Shown: in pieces, positions 28,497 through 37,796 of the stretch | Numbering within the stretch: position 1 is the stretch's first letter | Layout of the letters: each line of letters opens with the position of its first letter | Origin: Borrelia miyamotoi | GTDB taxonomy: Bacteria; Spirochaetota; Spirochaetia; Borreliales; Borreliaceae | NCBI RefSeq assembly: GCF_019668505.1 | Contig: NZ_AP024371.1 | Location: forward strand, 842,166-906,165 | Direction of reading: 5' to 3' | Length of the DNA: 64,000 nt | The notes under the pieces: generated by a model | The model's input: the letters and a program-made list of their open reading frames with translations, nothing else | Told to the model about the DNA's origin: nothing | The model's database searches: none | Made by a program: the position numbers and the translations under genes

Positions 28497-29277
28497 GCAG
28501 TTTTATGCCTAAGTGAAAAGGTACTATTCTCTCGTGTCCAAAAAAATTAGATGTAGAATTGAGTTTATAGGAAAAATTGTTGGATTTTATTACAAGTGTG
28601 CTTGAACCACCTCCATCTAGATTGATAGAATTGGTAATACCATAACTTAATGATAGATCAATTGCTTCATTTAACGAGATTCCTTTGCTATTGTTAGTGC
28701 CTCTTCCTTCGACTGTTATAAGATATAAGTGTTTGTTTTCTTTATCAGTGCCTATTATTGTTCTTGGATGTTTATTTTTTTTAAAATTTTTAATATAGTT
28801 TCCATTTTTAATTAAAGAAAAGAAACCGCTAAAACCATAATCAGAATTTTTGATTTCCTCTTGTTGAGGATTTAAAATAATTTGATTATTTTTGATTATA
28901 ATTATTCCTTGGCCTTTTTTTGCATTGGATATTATTTTTTTATCATACATATATAAACCATTGGGGCAGAACACGTTTTCTTTAATTTCATATGGGCTAG
29001 TATTAATGGCAATATCCACTTCGTTAGAAAGTAAAAATTGACTTGTTGTTTGGCCTTTAAAATAATAATTATTTTTTTTTATATCATAAATAGGCTTTGA
29101 TATTATGAACTTTAAATTTTTATTTTTAATCTTAGCAATAACATAATTGCTTTCCTTAAAAGAACCTTTTATTATTTCATATCTCATTTTCATATCTTTT
29201 AGATTGAGTGATTTTTGTGATGACAATATGCTTGACACTAAGATTAATATTATTGAATATAAGATTTTTTTATTCAT
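28489..29277 (-). CDS. Exported phosphodiester glycosidase (NAGPA) family protein
   Basis: The 262-aa protein has an N-terminal signal peptide (MNKKILYSIILILVSSILSS) and the NAGPA/DUF2233 core: NPQQEEIKNSDYGFSGFF, HPRTIIGTDKENKHLYLITV, GISLNEAIDLSLSYG and the hallmark SINLDGGGSSTLVI. Members hydrolyse GlcNAc-phosphodiester-type bonds or act on exopolysaccharide. The substrate here is unknown; a cell-envelope sugar is likely given the export signal. It overlaps the following gene's start region by 8 bases and probably shares its transcript. Confidence 0.82.
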   Translation of the reverse strand: MNKKILYSIILILVSSILSSQKSLNLKDMKMRYEIIKGSFKESNYVIAKIKNKNLKFIISKPIYDIKKNNYYFKGQTTSQFLLSNEVDIAINTSPYEIKENVFCPNGLYMYDKKIISNAKKGQGIIIIKNNQIILNPQQEEIKNSDYGFSGFFSLIKNGNYIKNFKKNKHPRTIIGTDKENKHLYLITVEGRGTNNSKGISLNEAIDLSLSYGITNSINLDGGGSSTLVIKSNNFSYKLNSTSNFFGHERIVPFHLGIKLPN

Positions 29278-29782
29278 TTCTTTTTATTTTATAAGAATAA
29301 ATGCTTTTAGGATATTTTTTCAAAATTATATTTTTTATCCTTAAAGATATTTTATCATTTTTTATTCTTGCAATATTATATAATTGATAAATTATTTTTA
29401 TGTCTAGAGCTTTATCTTTTTGTAAGAGTTCATTGATTTCATCTTCGCTTATGTTATCTTCGTTGATTATAAGTTTTAATAATAAAACTTCATTTTGTGT
29501 GTTTTTATCTTTGGGTTCTTTCATTTTTTTTAAGAAATTATTAGCTTCTTCATATTTCTTTATTTTAAGTAGATATTTTGTCATGAGTAAATAATAGTAC
29601 TCTAAGTTTAGATTTTTAATTGCATTTATTGTTTCAAGTTCTTTTGGTAAATTGTTATTTAAATTGTATAGCATGTATAATTTATTTAGTTTTTCAAAGT
29701 TTTTTTTATCTGTTCCGTATGTTGGAACAAGAGGAATTATGAGTAAAAAGACTAGCAGTATTTTAGATAAAATTAGATCCAT
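29270..29782 (-). CDS. Small exported helical protein
   Basis: Function unknown. The 170-aa product has a signal peptide (LSKILLVFLLIIPLVPTYG) and a Lys/Asn/Leu-rich helical mature part that could hold one or two TPR-like units (YYLLMTKYLLKIKKYEEANN; IIYQLYNIARIKNDK). It is upstream of and overlaps the NAGPA-type gene, so the two may act together in the periplasm. No catalytic motif is seen. Confidence 0.6.
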   Translation of the reverse strand: MDLILSKILLVFLLIIPLVPTYGTDKKNFEKLNKLYMLYNLNNNLPKELETINAIKNLNLEYYYLLMTKYLLKIKKYEEANNFLKKMKEPKDKNTQNEVLLLKLIINEDNISEDEINELLQKDKALDIKIIYQLYNIARIKNDKISLRIKNIILKKYPKSIYSYKIKRNE

Positions 29783-29815
29783 TTGAATTAGATAAGATTA
29801 GTATACTCTTTTTTA

Positions 29816-29861
29816 AAGAGAATAAGAAGAAATGAGTAGTATTTTTTCTTCTTATTCTTTT
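29816..29861 (-). terminator. Hairpin after the PTS gene
   Basis: A perfect 13-bp inverted repeat (29820-29832 with 29845-29857), extendable outward by a few A-T and G-U pairs, with a 12-base loop. It lies 10 bases beyond the PTS stop. The minus-strand run after it (CTCTTT) is a poor U tract, so efficiency is uncertain; it could also act on the plus strand. Confidence 0.5.
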
Positions 29862-29871
29862 GCTTTTTAAT

Positions 29872-31299
29872 TTAAATTTTGGATTTGATGTAATTTGAAA
29901 TTTGTTCGGACTTTGCTCCAAATATTGCTTGAGCTTGATTTCCTGGTGTAATGATCATTCCAGTAGCCCCAAGCTTGATCATTAAGTCTTTGTTTAATAA
30001 TGATGGAGATTTTACGTCGACTCTGAGTCGTGTAAAACATGAGTCAACGTTTTTAATATTATCAAGTCCACCAAGAGCTTCGATAACTTTCTCAAATTCT
30101 TCGTTTTGAAGAAACTTAGTCATTGTTTCTCCTTTAGTATCGTCTTCACGGCCAGGTGTTTTAAGATTAAAAGTTTTTATTAGTGTGATAAAAATAGTGA
30201 AATAAATGGTTCCAATTACAAGTCCTATTGGGAGTATGAGCAGAGCATTTGTTGCTTTTGGAAACATTAAGAAGTAGTCTATTATTCCTGCTGAGAGTGC
30301 GAATGCTATACGTATTCCAAATATATTAGTAATGATTAATGATATTCCAGTTAAGATAGCATGTATGAGATAAAGTAAAGGTGCTATTAACATAAAGGTA
30401 TATTCTATTGGTTCTGTAATTCCTGTTAGAAATGATGTGAATGCTGCTGAGAATAGAATTCCACCGACTTCTTTTCTTTTTTCTTTTTTAGATGTTAAAT
30501 ACATTGCAAGAGCGGCACCTGGTAATCCGAATAGCATAATCGGATACATTCCTGATGTGAATGATCCAGCACTTGGATCTCCATTTAAGTATCTTGTGAT
30601 TTCCCCTTGAACTATGTTTCCATCATTTGTAGTGTATTCTCCGAATACAAAATATACTAAAGTGTTTAAAAGTTGATGTAATCCAGTTATTATGAGTAAT
30701 CTGTTGAGGAATCCAAATACGAATAATCCTATATGTCCAGCTTCTATCATCCAGATTCCAATTTGATTAATACTTATTTGTAGTGGTGCCCATAGAAAAC
30801 CAAATATTTCGGCAAGTATTGCACATAGTATTCCATTAGCTATTGGTACCAGTCTTTGTCCTGAAAAAAAGCCTAGGAATTGTGGTATTTTATAGTTTAC
30901 TACTTTGTCACTAAGAGTGGCTGAGCTTATACCTGTAATAATACCTCCCAAGACTGACATATTAACAGGTTCTGATTTTCCATTAATTATTATTGTAAAT
31001 GTAGATAACCCTGCATTGAGAATTAGGTATCCTACTGCACCTCCTAGTGCTGCTGCTGCTTTGTTATTTTTAGATAATCCCATTCCGGTTCCAATTGCAA
31101 ATAATATTGGTAAGTTTCCAAGAATAGCACTGCCCGATTGTTCCATTAATTTACCGATTTGCATTATTATGTTAGAAGCTTTTGTAGTTTCTATTATTAA
31201 ATGTCCAAAGCCAAGTAAAATACCAGCAATTGGTAAGACAGCTGCAGGAGTTTGTAAGGCTTTTCCAAGATTTTGCATATTTTTAATTAAATTATTCAT
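29872..31299 (-). CDS. PTS permease EIICB, N-acetylglucosamine/glucose type
   Basis: The protein imports and phosphorylates a hexose using phosphoryl groups from HPr and an EIIA. The EIIC part (about 1-370) is polytopic and contains GLHQLLNTLVYFVFGEY, TRYLNGDPSAGSFTSG, YPIMLFGLPGAALAMY and the GITEPIEY loop. The EIIB domain (about 395-475) has the phospho-cysteine in NVDSCFTRLRVDV. No EIIA domain is present, so a separate EIIA is needed. The NGDPSAG and FGLPGAALAM region is closest to GlcNAc-type permeases in my memory. I chose the second ATG (31299) since GGGGG precedes it; ATG 31311 is possible. I do not recall a PTS gene here in B. burgdorferi. Confidence 0.85.
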   Translation of the reverse strand: MNNLIKNMQNLGKALQTPAAVLPIAGILLGFGHLIIETTKASNIIMQIGKLMEQSGSAILGNLPILFAIGTGMGLSKNNKAAAALGGAVGYLILNAGLSTFTIIINGKSEPVNMSVLGGIITGISSATLSDKVVNYKIPQFLGFFSGQRLVPIANGILCAILAEIFGFLWAPLQISINQIGIWMIEAGHIGLFVFGFLNRLLIITGLHQLLNTLVYFVFGEYTTNDGNIVQGEITRYLNGDPSAGSFTSGMYPIMLFGLPGAALAMYLTSKKEKRKEVGGILFSAAFTSFLTGITEPIEYTFMLIAPLLYLIHAILTGISLIITNIFGIRIAFALSAGIIDYFLMFPKATNALLILPIGLVIGTIYFTIFITLIKTFNLKTPGREDDTKGETMTKFLQNEEFEKVIEALGGLDNIKNVDSCFTRLRVDVKSPSLLNKDLMIKLGATGMIITPGNQAQAIFGAKSEQISNYIKSKI

Positions 31300-31399
31300 A
31301 TTTGCCCCCATTTATATTATTTGTTAATTATATTTTAACTTGAAATATGACTTTAGGTTAAGTGCTGCTTCTTTGTTATTTGTTTTTGCAATTTTAAAT

Positions 31400-31455
31400 A
31401 TAATATGTAAATTATAATATGTAAATTATAATATGTAAATTATAATATGTAAATT
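31400..31455. repeat. Four perfect 14-bp tandem repeats between hrpA and the PTS gene
   Basis: The unit ATAATATGTAAATT occurs four times without mismatch, starting 8 bases after the hrpA stop codon and ending about 100 bases before the PTS start on the minus strand. Each junction creates TATAAT on both strands. The array may change copy number by slippage. Confidence 0.95.
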
Positions 31456-31462
31456 TTAATTT

Positions 31463-33949
31463 TTAGAAAAAGAAGTTTAATTTTTTATAAACTTTATTTA
31501 TTATTTTTTTAATAGACGTAAGTTTTTTAATATTATCTTGATTATCAATTAGACTTTTTATGCTATCCATTGATTCCTCGATTGCTATGATAAAGCTTTT
31601 TTGAGGCTTTATCCAAAAATTGTCACAGTAATCACTTCTAAGTGATAGGAAAAGGACTGATTTTTTATTTGGATGTTTAATAAAATTCATAGTGCATTCT
31701 AAAATATTTTTTATTTTATCAATTTCATTGATATTGACATTTGTGTTTTCATATGTTTTTAGAAGTGTCCAGTCTGATTCCATACCATTTACTATACGCA
31801 TTATTTCTATTAATTTTTTATTTTTGAATATTGTTAAGTTTTCATGTGTTAATTTTGCAAAAATATCTTTTAGGGCTTTCTCTTCTTTGTTTGTTATTGT
31901 TTTTGAGATTAATTCTTGAACTTCCTTTAAGCTAAGTATTAATTGATTTTTGCTTTCATTTTGAATATTGAATTTCTTATTTCCAATAATTATTTCATTT
32001 TTTGATAAAAGATTTTTATCTTTTTTTGCTATAGTTTTGTGGATATTATTTAGATTTTTATTCTCTTTTTGAGTGTTTTTATATTCGTTTTCTTCAAATT
32101 GAATGTCGTTGATCCATTCTTTTTTAAGTACTCCAATTGATCTGGCATATCTTTTAGTTGTTTCTATGATTTCTCCAGCAACAAAGTATTTTACAGAATC
32201 TGTATTAATAAGTGAGCCAGGATGTATTACTACATTTTGAGCTTTTATTGTTTTATATTTGTTTTTTGAGCTTTTAAAGCAAATATAATCTTTCATCCCT
32301 CTCATTATGGATTTTAGGTAGCCTTCATGATCAATTTCATGTTTGTTTGTTATTGGAATATTGAAGCTACTTACAATATTTTCAAGTTGTCTTTGTACAT
32401 TAGCAATTTCCTCAAGACCTTGTAAGTCTAAGTAATTTTCTTTGGCAAAAATTTCTTTGTTAATAGCTTTTTTATAGTCTTCAAATATGTTAATAAATCC
32501 TATTAAATCTCCTAATGGATTTTTATATTTTAGATGAGCTTGTCTGGCCTCTATTTCTTCGCTTTGAGGTAGTAAAAAAATTCCACTTGTAGATAGAAAT
32601 GAGAGTCCAATGGTAGTTGGGTATATTGCTTGTTGATAGTTTATCATTGCTTCGACTAATGCTCTTGAATGTATTGGTATTAGAGGAAATATTATCATAT
32701 ATTTTCCAATTTCTGTAAGCTCATTTTTGTCGTTTATTGCATCTAGGGATTTTAATATGTCACTTGCTGTTTGAATAGATTTAATTGATGGTTTTGAAAT
32801 AAAGTCAAATTTTGTAAAATTTCTTATACCAATATCTGCCATTCTTAATATTACTTCGGAAAGATCTGTTCTGTATATTTCTTCTTTTTGATATTCGTCT
32901 CTTAAATGATATTCATTTCTTTTGTACAATCTGTAACATGTTCCCTTTGCAAGTCTTCCTGCTCTTCCTGCTCGTTGTGTAGCGGATGATTTTGAAATTG
33001 GTACTTCTTGAAGCGAGTAAGTATGTGTTTTCATTTGAAATTTGTTTGTTTTGACTTTTCCACTATCAATTACTATCTTAATATTTTCAATTGTAATTGA
33101 TGTTTCTGCAATATTTGTAGATACTATTATTTTTCTTTTATTCTTTGGTGTAGGCATGAATATTTCTTCTTGTGCTTTTTTTGCCATTCGACCATATAAA
33201 GGTAATATTACTAAGTTTTGTTTAGAATTCAATTCATGAATTTCTTTTATTGTTTCTTTTATTTCCTTCTCTCCAGATAGAAATATAAGGACATCGCCTT
33301 TTTTTTCTTCTTTTATTATACTACTGATTATCTCTTTTATTTTTGATATCATTGCTTTTGATGTATTGGCTGGGGGTGGATTATAGATTATTTGTACAGG
33401 ATAAGTAATTGTTTCTATGTTCAGTATAGGTGCGTTGTTAAAGTATTTCGAAAATACTTGTGTATTGATTGTGGCAGACGAAATGATAACTTTAAAATCA
33501 TCTCTTTTGTTTAGTATATCTTTAATAAGACCTAGTATGAAATCTATGTTTAAACTTCTCTCATGAGCTTCATCTATTATGATTACGTCATATTCATCAA
33601 GTAGGGGGTCTTTTTTGAGTTCTTGTAATAAAACTCCATCAGTCATTAATTTGATTTTGGTTTTAGAGCTTGTGATTTCTTGGAATCTTATCTTGTAGCC
33701 TACCTCTTCTCCAAGTTTTACTCCAATATGTTTTGCGATATATTCTGCTATAGATACTGTGGCTATTCTTCTTGGTTGTGTTACACCAATTTTACCAACT
33801 CTTGCAAGTCCAGCTTCATATATTATTCTTGGTATTTGTGTTGTCTTTCCACTTCCTGTTGGACTTTCTACTATTAAAACGTTATTTGTTTCTAAATTTT
33901 TAATTAATTCGTCTTTATATCTGTAAATGGGAAGCTCAAAATCATTCAT
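31463..33949 (-). CDS. hrpA: DEAH-box ATP-dependent RNA helicase HrpA
   Basis: The 828-aa protein has the DEAH helicase motifs in order: ESPTGSGKTTQIPRI (I), TQPRRIATVS (Ia), IIIDEAHERSLN (II), SATI (III), and QRAGRAGRLAKGTCYRLY (VI), followed by the HA2/OB region (LDAINDKNELTEIGKYM). HrpA of B. burgdorferi is known to affect gene expression and infectivity. It starts 3 bases after topA ends, so the two form an operon. A 14-bp repeat array begins directly behind its stop. Confidence 0.95.
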   Translation of the reverse strand: MNDFELPIYRYKDELIKNLETNNVLIVESPTGSGKTTQIPRIIYEAGLARVGKIGVTQPRRIATVSIAEYIAKHIGVKLGEEVGYKIRFQEITSSKTKIKLMTDGVLLQELKKDPLLDEYDVIIIDEAHERSLNIDFILGLIKDILNKRDDFKVIISSATINTQVFSKYFNNAPILNIETITYPVQIIYNPPPANTSKAMISKIKEIISSIIKEEKKGDVLIFLSGEKEIKETIKEIHELNSKQNLVILPLYGRMAKKAQEEIFMPTPKNKRKIIVSTNIAETSITIENIKIVIDSGKVKTNKFQMKTHTYSLQEVPISKSSATQRAGRAGRLAKGTCYRLYKRNEYHLRDEYQKEEIYRTDLSEVILRMADIGIRNFTKFDFISKPSIKSIQTASDILKSLDAINDKNELTEIGKYMIIFPLIPIHSRALVEAMINYQQAIYPTTIGLSFLSTSGIFLLPQSEEIEARQAHLKYKNPLGDLIGFINIFEDYKKAINKEIFAKENYLDLQGLEEIANVQRQLENIVSSFNIPITNKHEIDHEGYLKSIMRGMKDYICFKSSKNKYKTIKAQNVVIHPGSLINTDSVKYFVAGEIIETTKRYARSIGVLKKEWINDIQFEENEYKNTQKENKNLNNIHKTIAKKDKNLLSKNEIIIGNKKFNIQNESKNQLILSLKEVQELISKTITNKEEKALKDIFAKLTHENLTIFKNKKLIEIMRIVNGMESDWTLLKTYENTNVNINEIDKIKNILECTMNFIKHPNKKSVLFLSLRSDYCDNFWIKPQKSFIIAIEESMDSIKSLIDNQDNIKKLTSIKKIINKVYKKLNFFF

Positions 33950-33952
33950 ATC

Positions 33953-36490
33953 CTACATTAGTCCAAAAACATAAGTTGCATCTATTTGACTAAGGTCAAT
34001 GCCAGGAGGCAAATAGACTTTAGTTCTTTTAATTTTAGCATAGAATTTATCATTTTGTTTGTAAACATAGATTTTATTGCCGACTTTGTTTTTTGATAGT
34101 GGTATTATTTTTACAATAATTCCGTTTTTTTCTAATTTTGCGTCTAAGAGTTTGATTGATTCTTCTAGTGTTATTTCGTATGCCTTTATGTCTTTTTTTA
34201 GTGTGCATATTATACTGTTTTTTTCAGTTTTAATATAATCTCCAAAAATTCCTGTTGTAGCAATTATTTTTTCATTAATTTTTGGATATTCCCCAATTAT
34301 TTTTGGAAGTGAAAGTAGTTTTAAAGCAAGTTCTAAGTTTATGTTTGCATATTCTATGTTTTTTGCTGAAACTTTTTTAGCTTTTATTATTTTAGGTTTT
34401 TTTAGTTTGCCTGTTTTTGTGAATTCTTGTGGAGCATATACATCTTCTCCAAGTTGGACAATTCCTCCATATTTCGAATTTTTGTATATTACATTAAGTC
34501 CTGTTTTAGGATCAATCCCTAATATATTAGGTTTTATTTCTTTTTCTGCTATTATTTTTTTGATTTCATCTTCTTTGTATAAGCTTTCTAATGGTGTTTT
34601 TACATTAATCGAGTAATTATTTCCGTTAGAGATTAGATAAGGACCGAATTTTCCAATGTTGATTTTATAATGAAATTTCTCATCATTCTTGTATTCATAG
34701 ACTATTCTAAATTCTTCAGGGCTAATAATAGGTTCTATTTTATTTATTGTATTCTTTAGACCTTCTTCACCATTATAAAATTTACTTAGATATTTTACTT
34801 TATCTAGTGTACCTATTGCGATCTTGTCTAAGTTTTCTTCCATATGAGATGTGAATTTTAGTTCAATGAGTACTGGAAAATATTTTTTTAATAAATTTAT
34901 GACTGCAGCTCCTTTTATTGTTGGTATTAATGTGTTGTTTTGTTTAAAGATATACTCTCTTTCAAAGAGTGTTGAAATAATGGTGGAATAAGTTGAAGGG
35001 CGTCCTATGCCTTCTTTTTCAAGTTTTTGTACAAGTGATGCTTCTGTATATCTAACTGGCGGCTTTGTTTCATGTTCTTCTTGCTTTATATCCAATATGA
35101 TAAATTTATCTCCTTCTTTTATGAGAGAAAAGTCTATGATATTCTCTTCATAATATTCTTTATTATTTTTCAGAAATCCATCGAAAATCATTTTTGTGAA
35201 ACTTGATTTAAAGGTCAAATTTTCATATTTGAATGTTATTTTGATAACTTTTTTTATTGCGTCTTTCATAAAGGATTCGATAGTTCTATCCCATATTATT
35301 TTATATATTGCTCTGGCGGTCTCGCTTTCTATTTTGATTTGCTCAGGAGGAGTGAACATTTCAGAAGGTCTTATGGCTTCATGTGCATCTTGAGCCATTT
35401 TAGCTTTAGCATATACTCTGTCATTCATTTCTATATATTCTTCACTATATTTTTCTTTTATGATAGTTTTTATTTTATCTCTTGCAGTTTTTGTAATATT
35501 ATAAGAATCTGTTCTCATATAAGTGATATAACCATTCTCATACAGTTTTTGAGCATAATTCATAATTTGTTTAGTTCCTATTTTTAATCGTCTGTTTACT
35601 TCTTGTTGAAGGGAGGATGTAATGAATGGTTTGGGAGCAGTTTGTTTTATATTTTTTGTTTCAATAGAGATCACCTCTATCTCTTTTGTCTTTGTTAACT
35701 TGTTTGTAAGTATGTTCATTAATGCTTTTTCTATTACAATTGTTCTATCAGGATTTTGTAAAGTTCCTGTATCGTTTAAAAAATCTTTACTCTCAGCTAC
35801 ATTTTTATTCTCAATTTTTTCTAATATTGCTTCAATCCGTATGTCATTTTTTTTATGTTTACATTCAAGTATAATGGAGTAATAATTGGCTTTCTTAAAA
35901 TTTATTCTTGCTGTTTCTTTTTCTATAATTAATTGCAGTCCAACAGATTGTACTCTGCCAGCAGAGAGTCCATATGCAATTTTTTTCCAAAGTAGAGGAG
36001 ATATGGTGTATCCATAAAGCCTATCTAGTATTCTTCTTGTTTCCCCGGCATTAACTAGATTCATATTAATTTCTCTTGTATTATTCAGTGAGTCTACTAT
36101 TGCACTTTTTGTAATTTCATGAAATACCATTCTTTTATAATTTTTAATTTGTAGAACTTCTTTTAGATGGAATGCTATTGTTTCTCCTTCTCTATCTTGG
36201 TCAGTTGCAAGATATATCTCATCTTTTTCCTTTATGAGATTTTTAAGTTTTTCAATTACATTCTTTTTTTTACTTGGAATAATGTATAGCGGTTTAAAGT
36301 TGTTTTGATAATCTATAGAAAGGTTTGCCCATTCAAATTTTTTATATTCTTCAGGTATTTCTTTAGCACTATTGGGTAAATCTCTTATATGTCCTATGCA
36401 AGCTTCCACTGAAAATGAGCCATCAAGATATTTCTTTATTGTTGTTGCTTTTGTAGGTGATTCTACTATTATTAATTTTTTTTGTTGCAT
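33953..36490 (-). CDS. topA: DNA topoisomerase I
   Basis: Topoisomerase I relaxes negative supercoils. The 845-aa protein has the TOPRIM start ([15 protein letters not shown]), the metal-binding [17 protein letters not shown], the active-site Tyr in [14 protein letters not shown], and [14 protein letters not shown]. The C-terminal part has repeat modules ([19 protein letters not shown]) in place of the Cys-type zinc fingers of E. coli TopA. It is divergent from sbcD across a very AT-rich 73-bp region. Confidence 0.96.
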   Translation of the reverse strand: MQQKKLIIVESPTKATTIKKYLDGSFSVEACIGHIRDLPNSAKEIPEEYKKFEWANLSIDYQNNFKPLYIIPSKKKNVIEKLKNLIKEKDEIYLATDQDREGETIAFHLKEVLQIKNYKRMVFHEITKSAIVDSLNNTREINMNLVNAGETRRILDRLYGYTISPLLWKKIAYGLSAGRVQSVGLQLIIEKETARINFKKANYYSIILECKHKKNDIRIEAILEKIENKNVAESKDFLNDTGTLQNPDRTIVIEKALMNILTNKLTKTKEIEVISIETKNIKQTAPKPFITSSLQQEVNRRLKIGTKQIMNYAQKLYENGYITYMRTDSYNITKTARDKIKTIIKEKYSEEYIEMNDRVYAKAKMAQDAHEAIRPSEMFTPPEQIKIESETARAIYKIIWDRTIESFMKDAIKKVIKITFKYENLTFKSSFTKMIFDGFLKNNKEYYEENIIDFSLIKEGDKFIILDIKQEEHETKPPVRYTEASLVQKLEKEGIGRPSTYSTIISTLFEREYIFKQNNTLIPTIKGAAVINLLKKYFPVLIELKFTSHMEENLDKIAIGTLDKVKYLSKFYNGEEGLKNTINKIEPIISPEEFRIVYEYKNDEKFHYKINIGKFGPYLISNGNNYSINVKTPLESLYKEDEIKKIIAEKEIKPNILGIDPKTGLNVIYKNSKYGGIVQLGEDVYAPQEFTKTGKLKKPKIIKAKKVSAKNIEYANINLELALKLLSLPKIIGEYPKINEKIIATTGIFGDYIKTEKNSIICTLKKDIKAYEITLEESIKLLDAKLEKNGIIVKIIPLSKNKVGNKIYVYKQNDKFYAKIKRTKVYLPPGIDLSQIDATYVFGLM

Positions 36491-36563
36491 AAAACCCTTA
36501 TATATATATAATATAACATAATGTATAAATTATTTTAATTTTAATAAAAATAATGCGGTATTT

Positions 36564-37796
36564 ATGAGTACTTATAAGGTGTTGCATACATCTGATTGGC
36601 ATATTGGTAAGAAAATTGGACATTTTTCTAGGATTGGTGAGCAACAGAGGTTTTTAAATTTTTTATTGGAGTTTATCAGAAATGAGAAAATCAATCTTTT
36701 ACTTATTGCAGGTGATGTTTATGATTCAAAGAGACCTGGACTTGATGAGCAAAAGTTAGTAAATGATTTTTTTTATGAATTATCTTTTACATCTTGTAGA
36801 TGGTGTATTGTCATTACTGGGAATCATGATAAAAAAGATTATTTCAATATTAATAAAAAAATACTCTCAAAGTTTAATTTTTTTTTGGTTACTGGAGATG
36901 AACTTTTCAATCAAGTGGTCTTTTTAGAAGATTGTGGTGATATTAAATTTGTTATTGTCTGTATGCCTTATGTTAATGAAAGATTTCTTGCAAATCAAAG
37001 TTATGGGGATATAGAACATCATAATGATGTATTTCTTGCAAATTTTGAAAGTGCTTATAGAGCTCGAATAGCAGATATTATTGCTTCACTTGATGATAAG
37101 TACTTTCATATCCCTAGAATATTGATTGCACATTCTTTTTTTTCTGATAGTGCTGTAGCTAGCAGTATTGGAAATAATCCTATTTTGCCTATTAATGTTT
37201 TTGGCAGTAATTTTTCTTATGTTGCACTTGGGCATATTCATAATTTTAAAAAATTAAAAAGTAATATAGTTTATTCAGGTTCACCAATTCAGTATTCATT
37301 TGATGAAGATGTTAGAAAATATGTTAATGTCTTGTTTTTTAGTGATAATGAGTTAGTTGAGCAAAACAAGATTTTACTTCCTGTGTTTGGTGAATTGCAT
37401 TTTTTGAAAGGTTCTTTTAATGATATTATGAATGATTTGGATAAGATTAAGAATGATATTTCTTGTCTTTGTTACTTAAAAATTGAGATTAATGAGAAAA
37501 TGAATGCAGGATTTGAAGAACAGATTTATAATTTGGTCAGGTCAAGTTCAATTAATGTATTTGATATTTATTATCATTTGGTCGGTTCTGGGGAAGAATT
37601 CTTGAAAGATAAACTAGGATTGCTTAGTCGGGATGAAGTATTAAGTAAAGATGAGAAATATTTTTTCCAAAAAAAATTAAGAAGAGATATTATGAATGGT
37701 TTTAGGAGAGGAAATAAATTTAAAGAAGAAGATCTTGTTGCTCTTTTTGAAGAAGTATTACTTAAGGGAAGGGCAGGCGGCTATGAGAATAAATAA
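36564..37796 (+). CDS. sbcD: Exonuclease subunit SbcD
   Basis: SbcD is the Mre11-type nuclease that with SbcC cuts DNA hairpins and protein-blocked ends. The metallophosphatase motifs are all visible: HTSDWHIGKK, AGDVYDSKRP, VITGNHDKKD, IAHSFF and ALGHIHNFKK. The length of 410 aa is normal. The ATG has no clear Shine-Dalgarno. sbcC starts inside its last codons. In a genus that keeps hairpin telomeres, a hairpin-cutting nuclease is notable. Confidence 0.95.
   Translation: MSTYKVLHTSDWHIGKKIGHFSRIGEQQRFLNFLLEFIRNEKINLLLIAGDVYDSKRPGLDEQKLVNDFFYELSFTSCRWCIVITGNHDKKDYFNINKKILSKFNFFLVTGDELFNQVVFLEDCGDIKFVIVCMPYVNERFLANQSYGDIEHHNDVFLANFESAYRARIADIIASLDDKYFHIPRILIAHSFFSDSAVASSIGNNPILPINVFGSNFSYVALGHIHNFKKLKSNIVYSGSPIQYSFDEDVRKYVNVLFFSDNELVEQNKILLPVFGELHFLKGSFNDIMNDLDKIKNDISCLCYLKIEINEKMNAGFEEQIYNLVRSSSINVFDIYYHLVGSGEEFLKDKLGLLSRDEVLSKDEKYFFQKKLRRDIMNGFRRGNKFKEEDLVALFEEVLLKGRAGGYENK

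Noticed and set aside
29816..29861. Plus-strand terminator
   Set aside because: The U tract is better on the plus strand, but no plus-strand gene ends nearby. I list it with the minus-strand PTS gene at moderate confidence.
30905..31327. Plus-strand open frame of 140 codons over the PTS gene
   Set aside because: It runs antisense to the conserved EIIC start and has no Shine-Dalgarno or family resemblance.
31400..31455. CRISPR array
   Set aside because: The 14-bp units are contiguous with no spacers, so this is a simple tandem repeat.
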